From UBA7985 sp002711265 (GTDB taxonomy: Bacteria > Pseudomonadota > Alphaproteobacteria > UBA7985): 27,250 nucleotides of DNA. Below the pieces are notes generated by a model. That model was given only the letters and a program-made list of their open reading frames with translations, was not told the origin of the DNA and ran no database searches. A program made the position numbers and the translations under genes. Within the stretch, counting starts at the first letter, position 1; each line of letters starts with the position of its first letter. Of this stretch, positions 1 through 7,818 are shown one piece after another. Where the stretch lies: the NCBI GenBank assembly GCA_965660945.1, contig CBFIBS010000022.1:1-27250 (forward strand), written 5' to 3'.

Positions 1-895
1 TGACCAGACCGACGCCCAGGTGGTTGACCGGCTCTACATCGGTTTCACAGACTGCATGGGTCAGCGCTTCTCGCAGGGCATCAGTGACGGTGGCGCGCTC
101 GGCCTTGGTCTCCAGCCCGAGGAAATCGATGACGATCAGGCCGCCGAGGTTGAGGGCACCGACGATACGGCCGATTTCAGCGCAGGCGGTGGTATTGGTC
201 CGGACCCGGTCTGATGGGGCGCGGCCGGCATTGACGTCGATCATGGTGCCGGTCAGCCCCGGCTCGATCAGCAGGCCCAGACCGTCGGGCAGGGACACGC
301 GCTGTCCGTCCAGCACCTGCCACTGCGGCGAGGCGGGGTCGATGTCGTCGCTGGAGAAGAAGTCGATCGGCATGTCTGGCGCTGCGGCGCGGATGGCAGC
401 AACGGCGTTGGGCGTGCTGCGGCAGACCACGGCCTCAGCCCGGGTGAGCAGTGCTGCGAGCGGGTCCGTCGCCGGGCGCAGCAGGCGGGCTTTGCCCTTG
501 GACTGTGCGACCTCCGGTATGGGCGGGATCAGGCGACCACGTGGCCCTTTGTCTTCGCGCGCGTCGGTTGTGACCTCGACACAGGCCCAGGCACCCTCTC
601 GCAGCCCTGAGCGGTCCTTGAGCCGCACCATGATCCGCTGATCAGCATCCGTACCGAGGCCAAGGCGTGGGGGCAGGGCGCTGCCGGTGTCGAGAAAAGC
701 CACGCCCAGCGGTTTGGAAACCTCGGCCACCCGCGCCCACAGTTTGGCGCCGTCACCCAAGGGCGATGACCAGGGTCGCATCCATGGCCAGTCAATCACC
801 CGCGCCAGCACCGGAGCGTGCTCGTCGTGCGGCACGCCATCCTTGAGGATCAGGTCGCGCTGACCGGGGCTGTCGATGACGTAGAGCGTGCTCAC
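1..895 (-). CDS. Ribonuclease E/G family protein (partial, 3' end outside window)
   Basis: This is a single-stranded RNA endonuclease of the RNase E/G family, which acts in rRNA and mRNA processing. About 298 codons are visible; the C-terminal part lies beyond position 1. The start is GTG at 895-893. It shares GTGA with the maf stop codon, a four-base overlap typical of translational coupling. The family signature is clear near residues 240-290: a GLIVIDFLGLE stretch followed by an ERATVTDALREAL-like segment, plus a GLLIEPGLTGTMIDVNAG motif before it. The N-terminal S1-like region is weakly conserved. Position after infA and maf matches the short RNase E/G protein of Rhodobacteraceae rather than the 900+ aa degradosome RNase E. 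Family assignment is firm; whether to call it rng is not. Confidence 0.88.
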   Translation of the reverse strand, partial: MSTLYVIDSPGQRDLILKDGVPHDEHAPVLARVIDWPWMRPWSSPLGDGAKLWARVAEVSKPLGVAFLDTGSALPPRLGLGTDADQRIMVRLKDRSGLREGAWACVEVTTDAREDKGPRGRLIPPIPEVAQSKGKARLLRPATDPLAALLTRAEAVVCRSTPNAVAAIRAAAPDMPIDFFSSDDIDPASPQWQVLDGQRVSLPDGLGLLIEPGLTGTMIDVNAGRAPSDRVRTNTTACAEIGRIVGALNLGGLIVIDFLGLETKAERATVTDALREALTHAVCETDVEPVNHLGVGLV

Positions 896-1521
896 AGCCG
901 CATACCGGCGCCGGAGAGCAGGCTGTGACTGTCGGCCAGATCCAGCCCGACAACGTTGGTGTAAGAGCCGTTGATCCACGGAATGAAGCGGGCGAAGCGC
1001 CCCTGGATCGAGTAGCCGCCGGCCTTGCCCTGCCACTCGTCGCTGGCGAGGTACCAGTCGATCTCCTCGCGGCTGAGCCGTTTGACCGCGACCTGGGTTT
1101 CGCTGACCCGGGTGCGCACGGGTGTATCGGCGCTATCTGTGCCATCGCTATTGCCATGGCTATCGGACAGAGCCAGCGCCTGCCCGGTCATGACCCGGTG
1201 GCGGCGGCCGCTGAGGCTCTCGAGGAAGCGTCGGGCTTCGTCGATGTCGCGTGGCTTTTCGAGGATCCGGCGGCCGAGCGCGACGGTGGTGTCGGCAGCG
1301 AGGATGAGGGTGGGCCCGGCCTGCGCCGGAACCCGCACGTCCGCATGGTCGAGCAGGGCCGCGGCTTTCTCCCCGGCGAGGCGCTGAACATAATGGCGCG
1401 GCAGTTCACCCGCGCGCGCCTGCTCGTCGATATCGGCTGGAATAATCGCGTCGGGGACCACGCCGATCTGTGCCAGCAGGTCCTTGCGACGGGGGCTAGC
1501 ACTGGCGAGGATCAGACGCAT
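892..1521 (-). CDS. maf: Maf family nucleotide pyrophosphatase
   Basis: Maf proteins hydrolyse non-canonical or modified nucleoside triphosphates to monophosphates plus pyrophosphate; they are also called septum formation inhibitors. The 209-aa product opens with the substrate-loop motif SASPRR (residues 7-12). It has the catalytic-region AADTTVALG (Asp77) and ends with KAGGYSIQG and IPWINGSYTNVVGL. The ATG overlaps the infA stop as TAATG (one shared base) and the stop overlaps the RNase E/G start, so the three genes form one transcription unit. A hydrophilic stretch of about 12-15 residues (SDSHGNSDGTDSADT) sits before the SETQVAVKRLS segment, where relatives have a shorter loop. The Maf subtype cannot be fixed by eye. 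Confidence 0.93.
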   Translation of the reverse strand: MRLILASASPRRKDLLAQIGVVPDAIIPADIDEQARAGELPRHYVQRLAGEKAAALLDHADVRVPAQAGPTLILAADTTVALGRRILEKPRDIDEARRFLESLSGRRHRVMTGQALALSDSHGNSDGTDSADTPVRTRVSETQVAVKRLSREEIDWYLASDEWQGKAGGYSIQGRFARFIPWINGSYTNVVGLDLADSHSLLSGAGMRL

Positions 1522-1739
1522 TACTTGTAGCGGAAGGTAATCCGCCCCTTCGACAGGTCGTAGGGGGTCATTTCCACCTGGACGCGGTCACCCGCCAGAA
1601 CCCGGATCTTGTTCTTGCGCATCTTGCCCGAAGTGTGCGCGAGGATCTCGTGGTCGTTGTCCAGTTTTACCTTGAACATGGCGTTAGGGAGGATTTCCAG
1701 AACCTCACCCGTGAATTCAATCAGATCTTCTTTAGCCAT
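1521..1739 (-). CDS. infA: Translation initiation factor IF-1
   Basis: IF-1 binds the A site of the 30S subunit and helps IF-2 and IF-3 during initiation. The 72-aa protein is a complete single OB-fold domain. It starts MAKEDLIEFTGEV, has the hallmark HTSGKMRKNKIRVLAGDRVQVE, and ends GRITFRYK. Length is exactly that of the family. It leads the infA-maf-RNase E/G unit; the 113-bp gap upstream holds a promoter-like sequence and an inverted repeat, so it is probably transcribed from its own promoter. Confidence 0.98.
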   Translation of the reverse strand: MAKEDLIEFTGEVLEILPNAMFKVKLDNDHEILAHTSGKMRKNKIRVLAGDRVQVEMTPYDLSKGRITFRYK

Positions 1740-1769
1740 AGGTGGCTCTGCTTACCCTCTTGTGATGGC

Positions 1770-1787
1770 GTGGAAAGCGTATTCCAC
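1770..1787. promoter_or_regulatory. Inverted repeat in the infA leader
   Basis: GTGGAA (1770-1775) and TTCCAC (1782-1787) are perfect inverted arms with a 6-base spacer. They lie between the predicted infA promoter and the infA start, 12 bases downstream of the -10 box. It could be an operator near the start of transcription or a small hairpin in the 5' leader. No regulator is identified. Confidence 0.4.
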
Positions 1788-1799
1788 AGCCGTGGTGGC

Positions 1800-1828
1800 A
1801 AATAGGGCCATGCGGCGCCTTTGGTCAA
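1800..1828 (-). promoter_or_regulatory. Predicted sigma-70-type promoter for infA-maf-RNase E/G
   Basis: On the minus strand a TTGACC -35 box (1828-1823) is followed after exactly 17 bases by a CTATTT -10 box (1805-1800), about 60 bases upstream of the infA ATG. A short inverted repeat (CCTGA/TCAGG, 1836-1849) lies between the end of the upstream phosphatase gene and this promoter but has no U-tract. Confidence 0.5.
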
Positions 1829-1852
1829 GGTTCGGCCTGATTATTCAGGGGA

Positions 1853-2296
1853 TTATCGTCCTAAACCGAAGCGTTCGGCGATTTTTGCCCGGATTTGGTC
1901 TCTGGTTTCGCGGTAGGCGTCGAGTTTCATCTCGCGTGTGCCGTCGACGAGGCTCGGGTCGAGCACCTCCCAACTTTCGATCTCGGTCGCCTGCGCCCGC
2001 ATGGCATCGGCGGCCTCGCCCTCGGCCTGGGTCGAGAGCGCGATGATCAGGTCGTACCCCCCGTCCAGCAGGGTGTCGAAGGGCCGGGCTTCGTGCCGGT
2101 GCATGTCGATCCCCAGCTCGCCCAGCACCGAGACGACAAAACCGTCGATGTCGGTGGGGTAGAGCCCGGCCGAGGCCACGAAGACCGACGACTGACCGGC
2201 TTCGGCCAGCGCGTGCTTCATCAGACCTTCGGCCAGCGGGCTGCGGATCGCGTTGCGGGTACAGAGGAACAGGACAGAGGACGGCAGCGTGCTCAT
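1853..2296 (-). CDS. Low-molecular-weight protein-tyrosine-phosphatase-like / arsenate-reductase-like protein
   Basis: The 147-aa product has the phosphate-binding loop of low-molecular-weight phosphatases near its N-terminus: Cys12-T-R-N-A-I-Arg18-S, a CX5R(S) motif followed by PLAEG. The general-acid Asp is likely Asp113 in VLDPSLVDG. This fold is used by tyrosine phosphatases and by thioredoxin-type arsenate reductases; the extra cysteines that define ArsC are not visible, so phosphatase activity is the better guess. The ATG overlaps the stop of the UPF0262 gene by ATGA. Being wedged between UPF0262 and infA is standard Rhodobacteraceae order; its physiological substrate is unknown. Confidence 0.88.
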   Translation of the reverse strand: MSTLPSSVLFLCTRNAIRSPLAEGLMKHALAEAGQSSVFVASAGLYPTDIDGFVVSVLGELGIDMHRHEARPFDTLLDGGYDLIIALSTQAEGEAADAMRAQATEIESWEVLDPSLVDGTREMKLDAYRETRDQIRAKIAERFGLGR

Positions 2297-2781
2297 TTCA
2301 GCGCCTCCCGCCGTCCCAGATAGAGCGCAAACAGCAGGGTGATCAGCCGCCGCGCCGTGTTCAGGTCGGTGTCGATCTTGCCCTCGAGCCGCTCGATCAG
2401 CAGGTTGGCAAGGTCATTGTGGACCCCGCGTCGCGCCATATCGATGGACTCGATCCGGGCGGCAGAGGCGGTCTGGATCGCGTCGTTGTAGGCGGTGCAG
2501 ATGTCGAAGTAGTCGGACAGCGGCTGGCGGAAGGGCGTCAGCGACAGCAGCACGAAGTAGGGCTCGGCCGTCCCGCTCTCCGGCGCCACGTTGAAGACCA
2601 GCTTGCCGTCGTGTTCGTTCAGGTTGAGCCGGAACGGCCCCCTGTCGACCATGCCGGTGGGCTTGAACACGTTGTCTTCCACGAGGTCGAAGACGGCGAT
2701 CTGCTGCTCCTGCTGCGCTTCGGGCGACAGATGCGCGTTAAAGGCCTCGGCGAGTTCAACCTTGGTCAGTTTGTCGGCCAT
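2293..2781 (-). CDS. UPF0262 family protein
   Basis: This is a 162-aa conserved alphaproteobacterial protein of unknown function, recognised by the pattern GPFRLNLNEHDGKLVFNV, then LSLTPFRQPLSDYFDICTAY, then DMARRGVHNDLA and a C-terminal LITLLFALYLGRRE helix. No signal peptide, membrane segment or catalytic motif is evident. Only two bases separate it from hisD upstream, and it overlaps the phosphatase gene downstream, so it is co-translated with the histidine genes. A role tied to hisD has not been shown as far as I know. Confidence 0.9.
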   Translation of the reverse strand: MADKLTKVELAEAFNAHLSPEAQQEQQIAVFDLVEDNVFKPTGMVDRGPFRLNLNEHDGKLVFNVAPESGTAEPYFVLLSLTPFRQPLSDYFDICTAYNDAIQTASAARIESIDMARRGVHNDLANLLIERLEGKIDTDLNTARRLITLLFALYLGRREALK

Positions 2782-2783
2782 GG

Positions 2784-4073
2784 TCAGCGATTACCCCGAA
2801 TGGCAATGGCGCGGGCGTGGGCGGACAGGCCCTCGGCCTCGGCCAGACGGCGCGCAGGCCCGCCCAGCTGGGCCAGTGCGTCGGCGTCGAGCCCGAGGAA
2901 GGTTGTGCGCTTCATGAAGTCGAGGACACCGAGGCCAGACGAGTAGCGTGCGGCACGGGCGGTCGGGAGCACGTGGTTGGGGCCGGCGATGTAGTCGCCC
3001 ATAGGTTCGGGCGTGTAGCGGCCCAGAAAGGCCGAACCGGCGTTACGGATCTTCGCAAACAGAGCCTTCGGTTCTTCGGTCGCGATCTCGAGGTGTTCGG
3101 GCGCGAGCCGGTCGACCAGCGCGGCGCAGTCATCGACGTCTGAAACCAGGATGATTCCACCGTTGTTGCGCCACGAGGCCCCGGCGATTTCTGCCCGGGG
3201 CAGGGTCTGCAGCTGGGCTTCGACGGCAGCCTCGACCGCCTTGGCAAAGTCGGCGCTGTCGGTGATCAGGATCGACTGCGCATCGGCGTCGTGCTCGGCC
3301 TGAGACAGCAGGTCAGCGGCGATCCACGCTGGGTCGTTGGCGCTGTCCGCCACCACGAGGATTTCCGAGGGCCCGGCAATCATGTCGATGCCGACTTGAC
3401 CGAAGACCCGGCGCTTGGCTGCGGCGACGTAGGCATTGCCCGGCCCGACGATCTTGTCGACCGGCTGGATGTCTTCGGTGCCGTAGGCCAGTGCAGCGAC
3501 GGCCTGTGCACCGCCGATGCGGTAGATTTCATCGACACCGCAGAGGTGCGCGGCGGTCAGCACCAGATCATTCGCGGCCCCGCCGGGGGTCGGCACGCAC
3601 ATGGCGATGCGGGGGACACCGGCTACCGCCGCTGGGATGGCGTTCATGTAGACCGATGAGGGGTAGGCCGCCTGCCCGCCGGGGACATAGATCCCGGCTG
3701 CAGACACCGACGTCCAGCGCCAGCCCAGTTCGACCCCGGCATCATCGCGGTAGGCCTCATCGGAGGGCTTCTGCCGGCTGTGGAAGGCGCGGACGCGATC
3801 GATGGCTAGCTCTAGCGCGGCACGGTCTTCAGCGTCCGTGCGGGCGACCGCAGCCTCGATCTCGGTCGCGCTGAACCGCGCGGTTTCGCCAAGGCTCAGG
3901 TTGTCGAAACGCTCCGTATAGGCGGCAACCGCCGCATGACCCTTGGCGCGCACGGCGTCGATGATCTCGGCCACCGCCGTGTCGACGTCGACCGAGGCCT
4001 CGCGTTTGAGCGACAGGAAGGCCTGAAATTCCGTCTCAAACCCGGCGTCTGACTGATCGAGCCAGTGGACCAT
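2784..4073 (-). CDS. hisD: Histidinol dehydrogenase
   Basis: HisD catalyses the last two steps of histidine synthesis, oxidising L-histidinol to L-histidine with two NAD+. The 429-aa length is normal. Landmarks in order are GPGNAYVAAAKRRVFG, the signature IDMIAGPSEILVVAD, the zinc-site segment SQAEHDADAQS, the catalytic Glu-His in RLAPEHLEIA, and GPNHVLPT. The ATG follows the hisG stop TAG with no gap, and the stop lies two bases before UPF0262. Catalytic residues appear intact. Confidence 0.97.
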   Translation of the reverse strand: MVHWLDQSDAGFETEFQAFLSLKREASVDVDTAVAEIIDAVRAKGHAAVAAYTERFDNLSLGETARFSATEIEAAVARTDAEDRAALELAIDRVRAFHSRQKPSDEAYRDDAGVELGWRWTSVSAAGIYVPGGQAAYPSSVYMNAIPAAVAGVPRIAMCVPTPGGAANDLVLTAAHLCGVDEIYRIGGAQAVAALAYGTEDIQPVDKIVGPGNAYVAAAKRRVFGQVGIDMIAGPSEILVVADSANDPAWIAADLLSQAEHDADAQSILITDSADFAKAVEAAVEAQLQTLPRAEIAGASWRNNGGIILVSDVDDCAALVDRLAPEHLEIATEEPKALFAKIRNAGSAFLGRYTPEPMGDYIAGPNHVLPTARAARYSSGLGVLDFMKRTTFLGLDADALAQLGGPARRLAEAEGLSAHARAIAIRGNR

Positions 4074-4763
4074 CTAGGCGCCCCCGTCTTCGGCAGCGAC
4101 CGGCGTGAGCTCCGCCTGCGCGGCATCGCGGAAGGCGTTGATCCACTTCAGGATGCGCTTTGAGTCTGTCTTAAGTGCGGTGCGGTTCACCACCAGTCGC
4201 GCCGTCGACTGCAGGATCACTTCTTCCTCGACCAGACCGTTGCTGCGCAGCGTGGCGCCAGTCGAGACCAGATCGACGATGCGCGAGGCCATGCCCAGCA
4301 GCGGTCCCAGCTCAATCGCGCCGTTGAGTTTGATGCACTCGGCGTGGATGCCCTTGGCGGCGAAGTGCTTGCGGGTGACGTTGGGGTATTTGGTGGCGAC
4401 GCGCAGGTGCGAACGCCCGGCCAGCGGTACCGCCTTCAGGCTGGCTTCCGGGCCGGCAACCGACAGGCGGCAGGCGCCGAAGCGCAGGTCCACGGGCACG
4501 TAGAGCTCGGAATAGTCGAACTCGGCCAGAACATCGGCCCCGACCACGCCCAGCTGCGCTCCGCCGAAGCCGACAAAGGTCGCCACGTCGAAGGGCTTGA
4601 CCGGGATCAGGTCAATCTCCGGGGAATGCGTCTTGAACCGCAGGCGCCGGTCCTTGCTGTCGCTGAACGCCACTTCCGGCCGGGCGCCGATAGCGTCCAG
4701 CACTGGGTGACAGTCGCTGGCCAGCCGCCCCTTGGGCAGCGCGAGAACCAGGGGTTCCGTCAT
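4074..4763 (-). CDS. hisG: ATP phosphoribosyltransferase, short form (catalytic subunit)
   Basis: HisG condenses ATP with PRPP in the first, feedback-regulated step of histidine synthesis. At 229 aa this is the short form, lacking the C-terminal ACT-like regulatory domain of the roughly 300-aa long form. It begins LVLALPKGRL and carries GGAQLGVVGADVL, GACRLSVAGPE and the PRPP-loop-like LVSTGATLRSNGL. Short HisG normally needs HisZ, a HisS-like regulatory subunit, for activity and regulation; no hisZ is in this window. It overlaps the DUF2948 gene by ATGA and abuts hisD, so it is a member of the murA-hisD transcription unit. Confidence 0.95.
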   Translation of the reverse strand: MTEPLVLALPKGRLASDCHPVLDAIGARPEVAFSDSKDRRLRFKTHSPEIDLIPVKPFDVATFVGFGGAQLGVVGADVLAEFDYSELYVPVDLRFGACRLSVAGPEASLKAVPLAGRSHLRVATKYPNVTRKHFAAKGIHAECIKLNGAIELGPLLGMASRIVDLVSTGATLRSNGLVEEEVILQSTARLVVNRTALKTDSKRILKWINAFRDAAQAELTPVAAEDGGA

Positions 4764-5326
4764 GCTGTTTCCTTTCCCTTTGCGCTCAAAGCGGGGGCCT
4801 CAGCGGCCACCAGCGCGAGATCGTCGTCGTGCGCAGGCTTGCGCTGGGTCGGCCACGGCTCGCCGAGGTCTTCGAGGAAGACCCGCAGGTTGCCCCCGGA
4901 AAGCCGGATCGCTGCCTCCCCGGCGCAGACCAGTGTCAGCCCCTTGTCGTCCGGCACCAGCGCCATGACCGACAGGAACTGATCCCGCGCGCCCATCTTA
5001 AGCGACCGGGTCCGGGCACCGGTAATGCCTTCGACCGTCAGCGCCGTGAAGCTGCGGGTGTAGCCGCTTTCGAGATCATCCTCGAAGCGGGCATCGGCCG
5101 ATGCCTCCGCCACCGCGTCCCCGTTCGCTGCGGCATCGACAGCCGCCGCGCGCTCCCACTGGAAGCGGTTGAGCACGGCGACGAAGCGCTTGCGTTCCGT
5201 GTCCAGCGTCATGTCTGCGGGTACAAAGATAGCGTCCTGCACCAGCCCAGACAGGGTCATGATGTCCCGGTTTTCCCGGCCCAGCAGTTTCAGTCTCGCG
5301 TGGCTTGCCATGCTGCTTCCGTCCAT
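4760..5326 (-). CDS. DUF2948 family protein
   Basis: The product is up to 188 aa, with a LSGLVQDAIFVPADMTLD segment near the N-terminus, then RFVAVLNRFQWER and a C-terminal VRIFLEDLGEPWPTQ-like end (here LRVFLEDLGEPW). These features and the location directly after murA fit the DUF2948 family, which has no assigned function. Two starts are possible: ATG at 5326, preceded by AGGA at short spacing, or ATG at 5311, preceded by GGAAG at normal spacing. The region around residues 60-75 is Ala-rich and variable. It overlaps hisG by four bases. Confidence 0.82.
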   Translation of the reverse strand: MDGSSMASHARLKLLGRENRDIMTLSGLVQDAIFVPADMTLDTERKRFVAVLNRFQWERAAAVDAAANGDAVAEASADARFEDDLESGYTRSFTALTVEGITGARTRSLKMGARDQFLSVMALVPDDKGLTLVCAGEAAIRLSGGNLRVFLEDLGEPWPTQRKPAHDDDLALVAAEAPALSAKGKETA

Positions 5327-5335
5327 CCGTCCTGA

Positions 5336-6667
5336 TCAGGTTGCGCCGTCGAGGCGCTCGATGCTGGCGCCGACGCCGCGTAACTTTTCCTCAATGCGCT
5401 CATAGCCGCGATCGAGGTGATGAATGTCGCTCAACCGGGTTTCGCCCTGCGCGACCAGCCCGGCGAGAATGAGCGAGGCCGAGGCACGCAGGTCCGAAGC
5501 CTTGACCGGTGCGCCGTTCAGGCGCTCCACCCCGCGCACGACGGCAACGCGGCCGTTGATGTCGATGTTGGCGCCCATGCGGATCAGCTCGGGCACGTGC
5601 ATGTAGCGGTTTTCGAAGATGGTTTCGGTCAGCACGGCCGAGCCTTCGGCCATCACCATCAGCGACATGGTCTGCGCCTGCAGGTCGGTGGGGAAGCCGG
5701 GGTAGGGCTGGGTGGTCACGCTGACGGCGCGCGGGCGGTCGAGGGTCGAGACCACGTGGATGCCGCCGCTGATCTCCGAACAGACGATACCGGCCTCGTC
5801 CAGCACACCGACGAGGCTGCCGAGGTGGTCGAGCCGGCCGTTTTTCAGGATCAGCTCGCCGCCGGTCATGCCGGCCGCGACGGCAAAGGTGCCCGCCTCG
5901 ATCCGGTCCGCGACGACTTGGTGGGTGACACCGCCGAGGCGCTCGACCCCGTCGATGATCAGGTGGCTGGTGCCGATGCCGCTGATCTGCGCACCCATGG
6001 CCGAAAGGCAGTGACACAGGTCGACGACCTCCGGCTCCTGCGCGGCGTTGAGCAGCTCGGTGCGGCCCTCGGCCAGCGTCGCGGCCATGACCAGATTCTC
6101 GGTCGCACCGACGGAAACCTTGGGGAAGGTGATTTTGGCCCCGCGCAGGCGGTCCTGACCGCCGCGGGCGGTCTCGGCAAAGACGTAGCCGTCGCGCAGC
6201 TCGATCCGGGCGCCGAGCGCCTCCAGCCCCATGAGGTGCAAGTCGACCGGGCGCGAGCCGATGGCGCAGCCCCCGGGCAGGCTGACTTCCGCCCGGCCCA
6301 TGCGCGCCATCAGCGGGCCGAGCACGAGGATCGAAGCCCGCATCTGGCTGACCAGTTCGTAGGGCGCACGGATCGAGGCGATTTCAGGGGTGTGCAGGCG
6401 CAGGGTCGGCAGGCTGTCGCGCGCGCTCCCGCTGACCGTCTCACCCGTGACGGACAGCCCCAGTCCGCTGGCATCGACGCTGGCGCCGTGGCCACGCAGC
6501 ACGTTGGACAGTGTGGTGATATCGTCGAGGTCGGGGCAGTTGCGCAGCGTCACCGGCTCATCGGTCAGCAACGTCACCGCCATCAGCGGCAGCGCAGCAT
6601 TCTTGGCGCCCGAAACCGGGATCTCGCCCTGCAGACGATTGCCGCCGCTCAGCAGAATTTCAGCCAT
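5336..6667 (-). CDS. murA: UDP-N-acetylglucosamine 1-carboxyvinyltransferase
   Basis: MurA transfers enolpyruvate from PEP to UDP-GlcNAc, the first committed step of peptidoglycan synthesis. From the ATG at 6667 the protein is 443 aa, slightly longer than E. coli MurA. It shows the N-terminal SGAKNAALP motif, the catalytic cysteine in LPGGCAIGSRP (Cys134, equivalent to E. coli Cys115, so the fosfomycin target residue is kept), DRIEAGTF, PYPGFPTDLQAQ and a C-terminal LDRGYERIEEKL. A GTG five codons upstream (6682) is an alternative start. It heads the run DUF2948-hisG-hisD and lies 119 bp downstream of dcd. Confidence 0.97.
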   Translation of the reverse strand: MAEILLSGGNRLQGEIPVSGAKNAALPLMAVTLLTDEPVTLRNCPDLDDITTLSNVLRGHGASVDASGLGLSVTGETVSGSARDSLPTLRLHTPEIASIRAPYELVSQMRASILVLGPLMARMGRAEVSLPGGCAIGSRPVDLHLMGLEALGARIELRDGYVFAETARGGQDRLRGAKITFPKVSVGATENLVMAATLAEGRTELLNAAQEPEVVDLCHCLSAMGAQISGIGTSHLIIDGVERLGGVTHQVVADRIEAGTFAVAAGMTGGELILKNGRLDHLGSLVGVLDEAGIVCSEISGGIHVVSTLDRPRAVSVTTQPYPGFPTDLQAQTMSLMVMAEGSAVLTETIFENRYMHVPELIRMGANIDINGRVAVVRGVERLNGAPVKASDLRASASLILAGLVAQGETRLSDIHHLDRGYERIEEKLRGVGASIERLDGAT

Positions 6668-6786
6668 GGGTCCGTTTTGCACCTGTGCCGGAGGAGGGGT
6701 CAGCTTGCCCTAGCCGGCAAACCGCCCGTGTTTCAGGTCTTTAGATGCAAAGATTGAGCAGAATGTGCAACCACCACCTGCGCCGG

Positions 6787-7338
6787 TTAGAGGCGCGGCA
6801 GCGTCACGCCGGTTTGGCCCATGTATTTGCCCGCACGGTCGGCGTAGGAGACTTCGCAGGGCTCGTCGCCTTGGAAGAACAGGAACTGGCAGGCGCCTTC
6901 GTTGGCGTAGATCTTCGCCGGCAGCGGCGTGGTGTTGGAAAATTCGAGCGTGACGTGGCCTTCCCACTCCGGCTCCAGCGGGGTGACGTTGACGATGATC
7001 CCGCAGCGCGCGTAGGTCGACTTGCCCACGCACACCACCAGCACGTCCCGGGGGATGCGGAAGTATTCCACCGTCCGGGCGAGAGCGAAGGAGTTGGGCG
7101 GGATGGTGCAGACATCCGTCTGGCGCTCGACAAAGCTGGCGTTGCTGAATTTCTTGGGGTCGACTACGGCTGAGTCGACGTTGGTGAAGATACGGAAGTC
7201 TTCCGCCACCCGGGCATCGTAGCCGTAGGAACTCAGCCCATAGGAAATCATGCCCTCCCGCTTCTGCGCCTCGACGAAGGGCTCGATCATGCCCTTGTTG
7301 GCCAGGTCTCGGATGCTGTGGTCTGGTAGGATGCCCAA
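6787..7338 (-). CDS. dcd: dCTP deaminase
   Basis: Dcd deaminates dCTP to dUTP, feeding dTMP synthesis. I place the start at the TTG at 7338. It gives the expected N-terminus GILPDHSIRDLA and a 183-aa length close to the family norm, and a GGAG ribosome binding site lies seven bases upstream. No ATG in frame fits the family N-terminus. Family motifs are SSYGYDARV, GKSTYARCGIIVNVTPLEPEWEGHVTLEFSN with the catalytic Glu, and the C-terminal GKYMGQTGVTLPR. Only four bases separate it from the upstream 58-aa gene, so expression is probably coupled. Confidence 0.93.
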   Translation of the reverse strand: MGILPDHSIRDLANKGMIEPFVEAQKREGMISYGLSSYGYDARVAEDFRIFTNVDSAVVDPKKFSNASFVERQTDVCTIPPNSFALARTVEYFRIPRDVLVVCVGKSTYARCGIIVNVTPLEPEWEGHVTLEFSNTTPLPAKIYANEGACQFLFFQGDEPCEVSYADRAGKYMGQTGVTLPRL

Positions 7339-7342
7339 GGCT

Positions 7343-7519
7343 CTACTCCGGCTGCTGCTTGTTTTCGGGATTGGTCTGAGCGGCGATCGGTACGGTGTCT
7401 GAACCGGTCTCATCGGCGGCGCGTTCCCGCCCCTGTGCCTTGCGCCGCCGCAGATTGGCGCGCAGGGCCTGGGCGAGGCGTTCGGCCTTCTGGTCCGACT
7501 TGGCTTTCTCGCTACTCAT
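7343..7519 (-). CDS. Small conserved-looking basic protein of unknown function
   Basis: This 58-aa gene starts at ATG 7519 (MSSEKAKSDQKAERLAQALR) and stops four bases before dcd. The first 35 residues are strongly basic and predicted helical (ANLRRRKAQGRERAAD); the rest is polar and probably disordered, ending NKQQPE. I recall short proteins with this LAxALRANLxRRKAQ pattern next to housekeeping genes in Rhodobacteraceae, but no function is known to me. Support comes from the tight coupling to dcd, whose ribosome binding site lies in its last codons. The in-frame extension to 7600 is unlikely because its composition is unlike the rest. Confidence 0.68.
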   Translation of the reverse strand: MSSEKAKSDQKAERLAQALRANLRRRKAQGRERAADETGSDTVPIAAQTNPENKQQPE

Positions 7520-7703
7520 AATGGTCCATCGATTGGGGCAGGGAGGGACGCAGGTCAAGCGCTTTGGGCTGTGGAAACCCTGTTTCTGACCGCAAACCAT
7601 GGTCCCTGCAGCCCACGGGCTGAATGGCCGAGCTTCGGTGGGCGCATGGTTTAGGCCTTGCGCGCGTGCGGGGAAGGTGGCAAGAGGCGGGCACCCCGTG
7701 TGT

Positions 7704-7778
7704 GCTGCTGTAGCTCAGGGGTAGAGCACGTCATTGGTAATGACGAGGCCGAGAGTTCAAATCTCTCCAGCAGCACCA
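7704..7778 (+). tRNA. tRNA-Thr (anticodon GGT)
   Basis: A full cloverleaf can be drawn. The acceptor stem GCTGCTG pairs with CAGCAGC, the D arm is GCTC...GAGC, and the anticodon stem CGTCA/TGACG encloses the loop TTGGTAA (anticodon GGT). The T arm is GAGAG-TTCAAAT-CTCTC, and discriminator A is followed by an encoded CCA. A T-run directly follows (7780-7785) and may help end transcription. Confidence 0.97.
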
Positions 7779-7818
7779 TTTTTTCTGTCTTCGATACAAG
7801 GTCTTCGGCCCGCTGGCG

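Noticed and set aside
5417..6757. A 446-codon open frame on the plus strand opposite murA
   Set aside because: It lies wholly antisense to a clear murA gene and is full of His/Asp/Arg/Gly repeats typical of reverse reading of GC-rich codons; no motif is visible.
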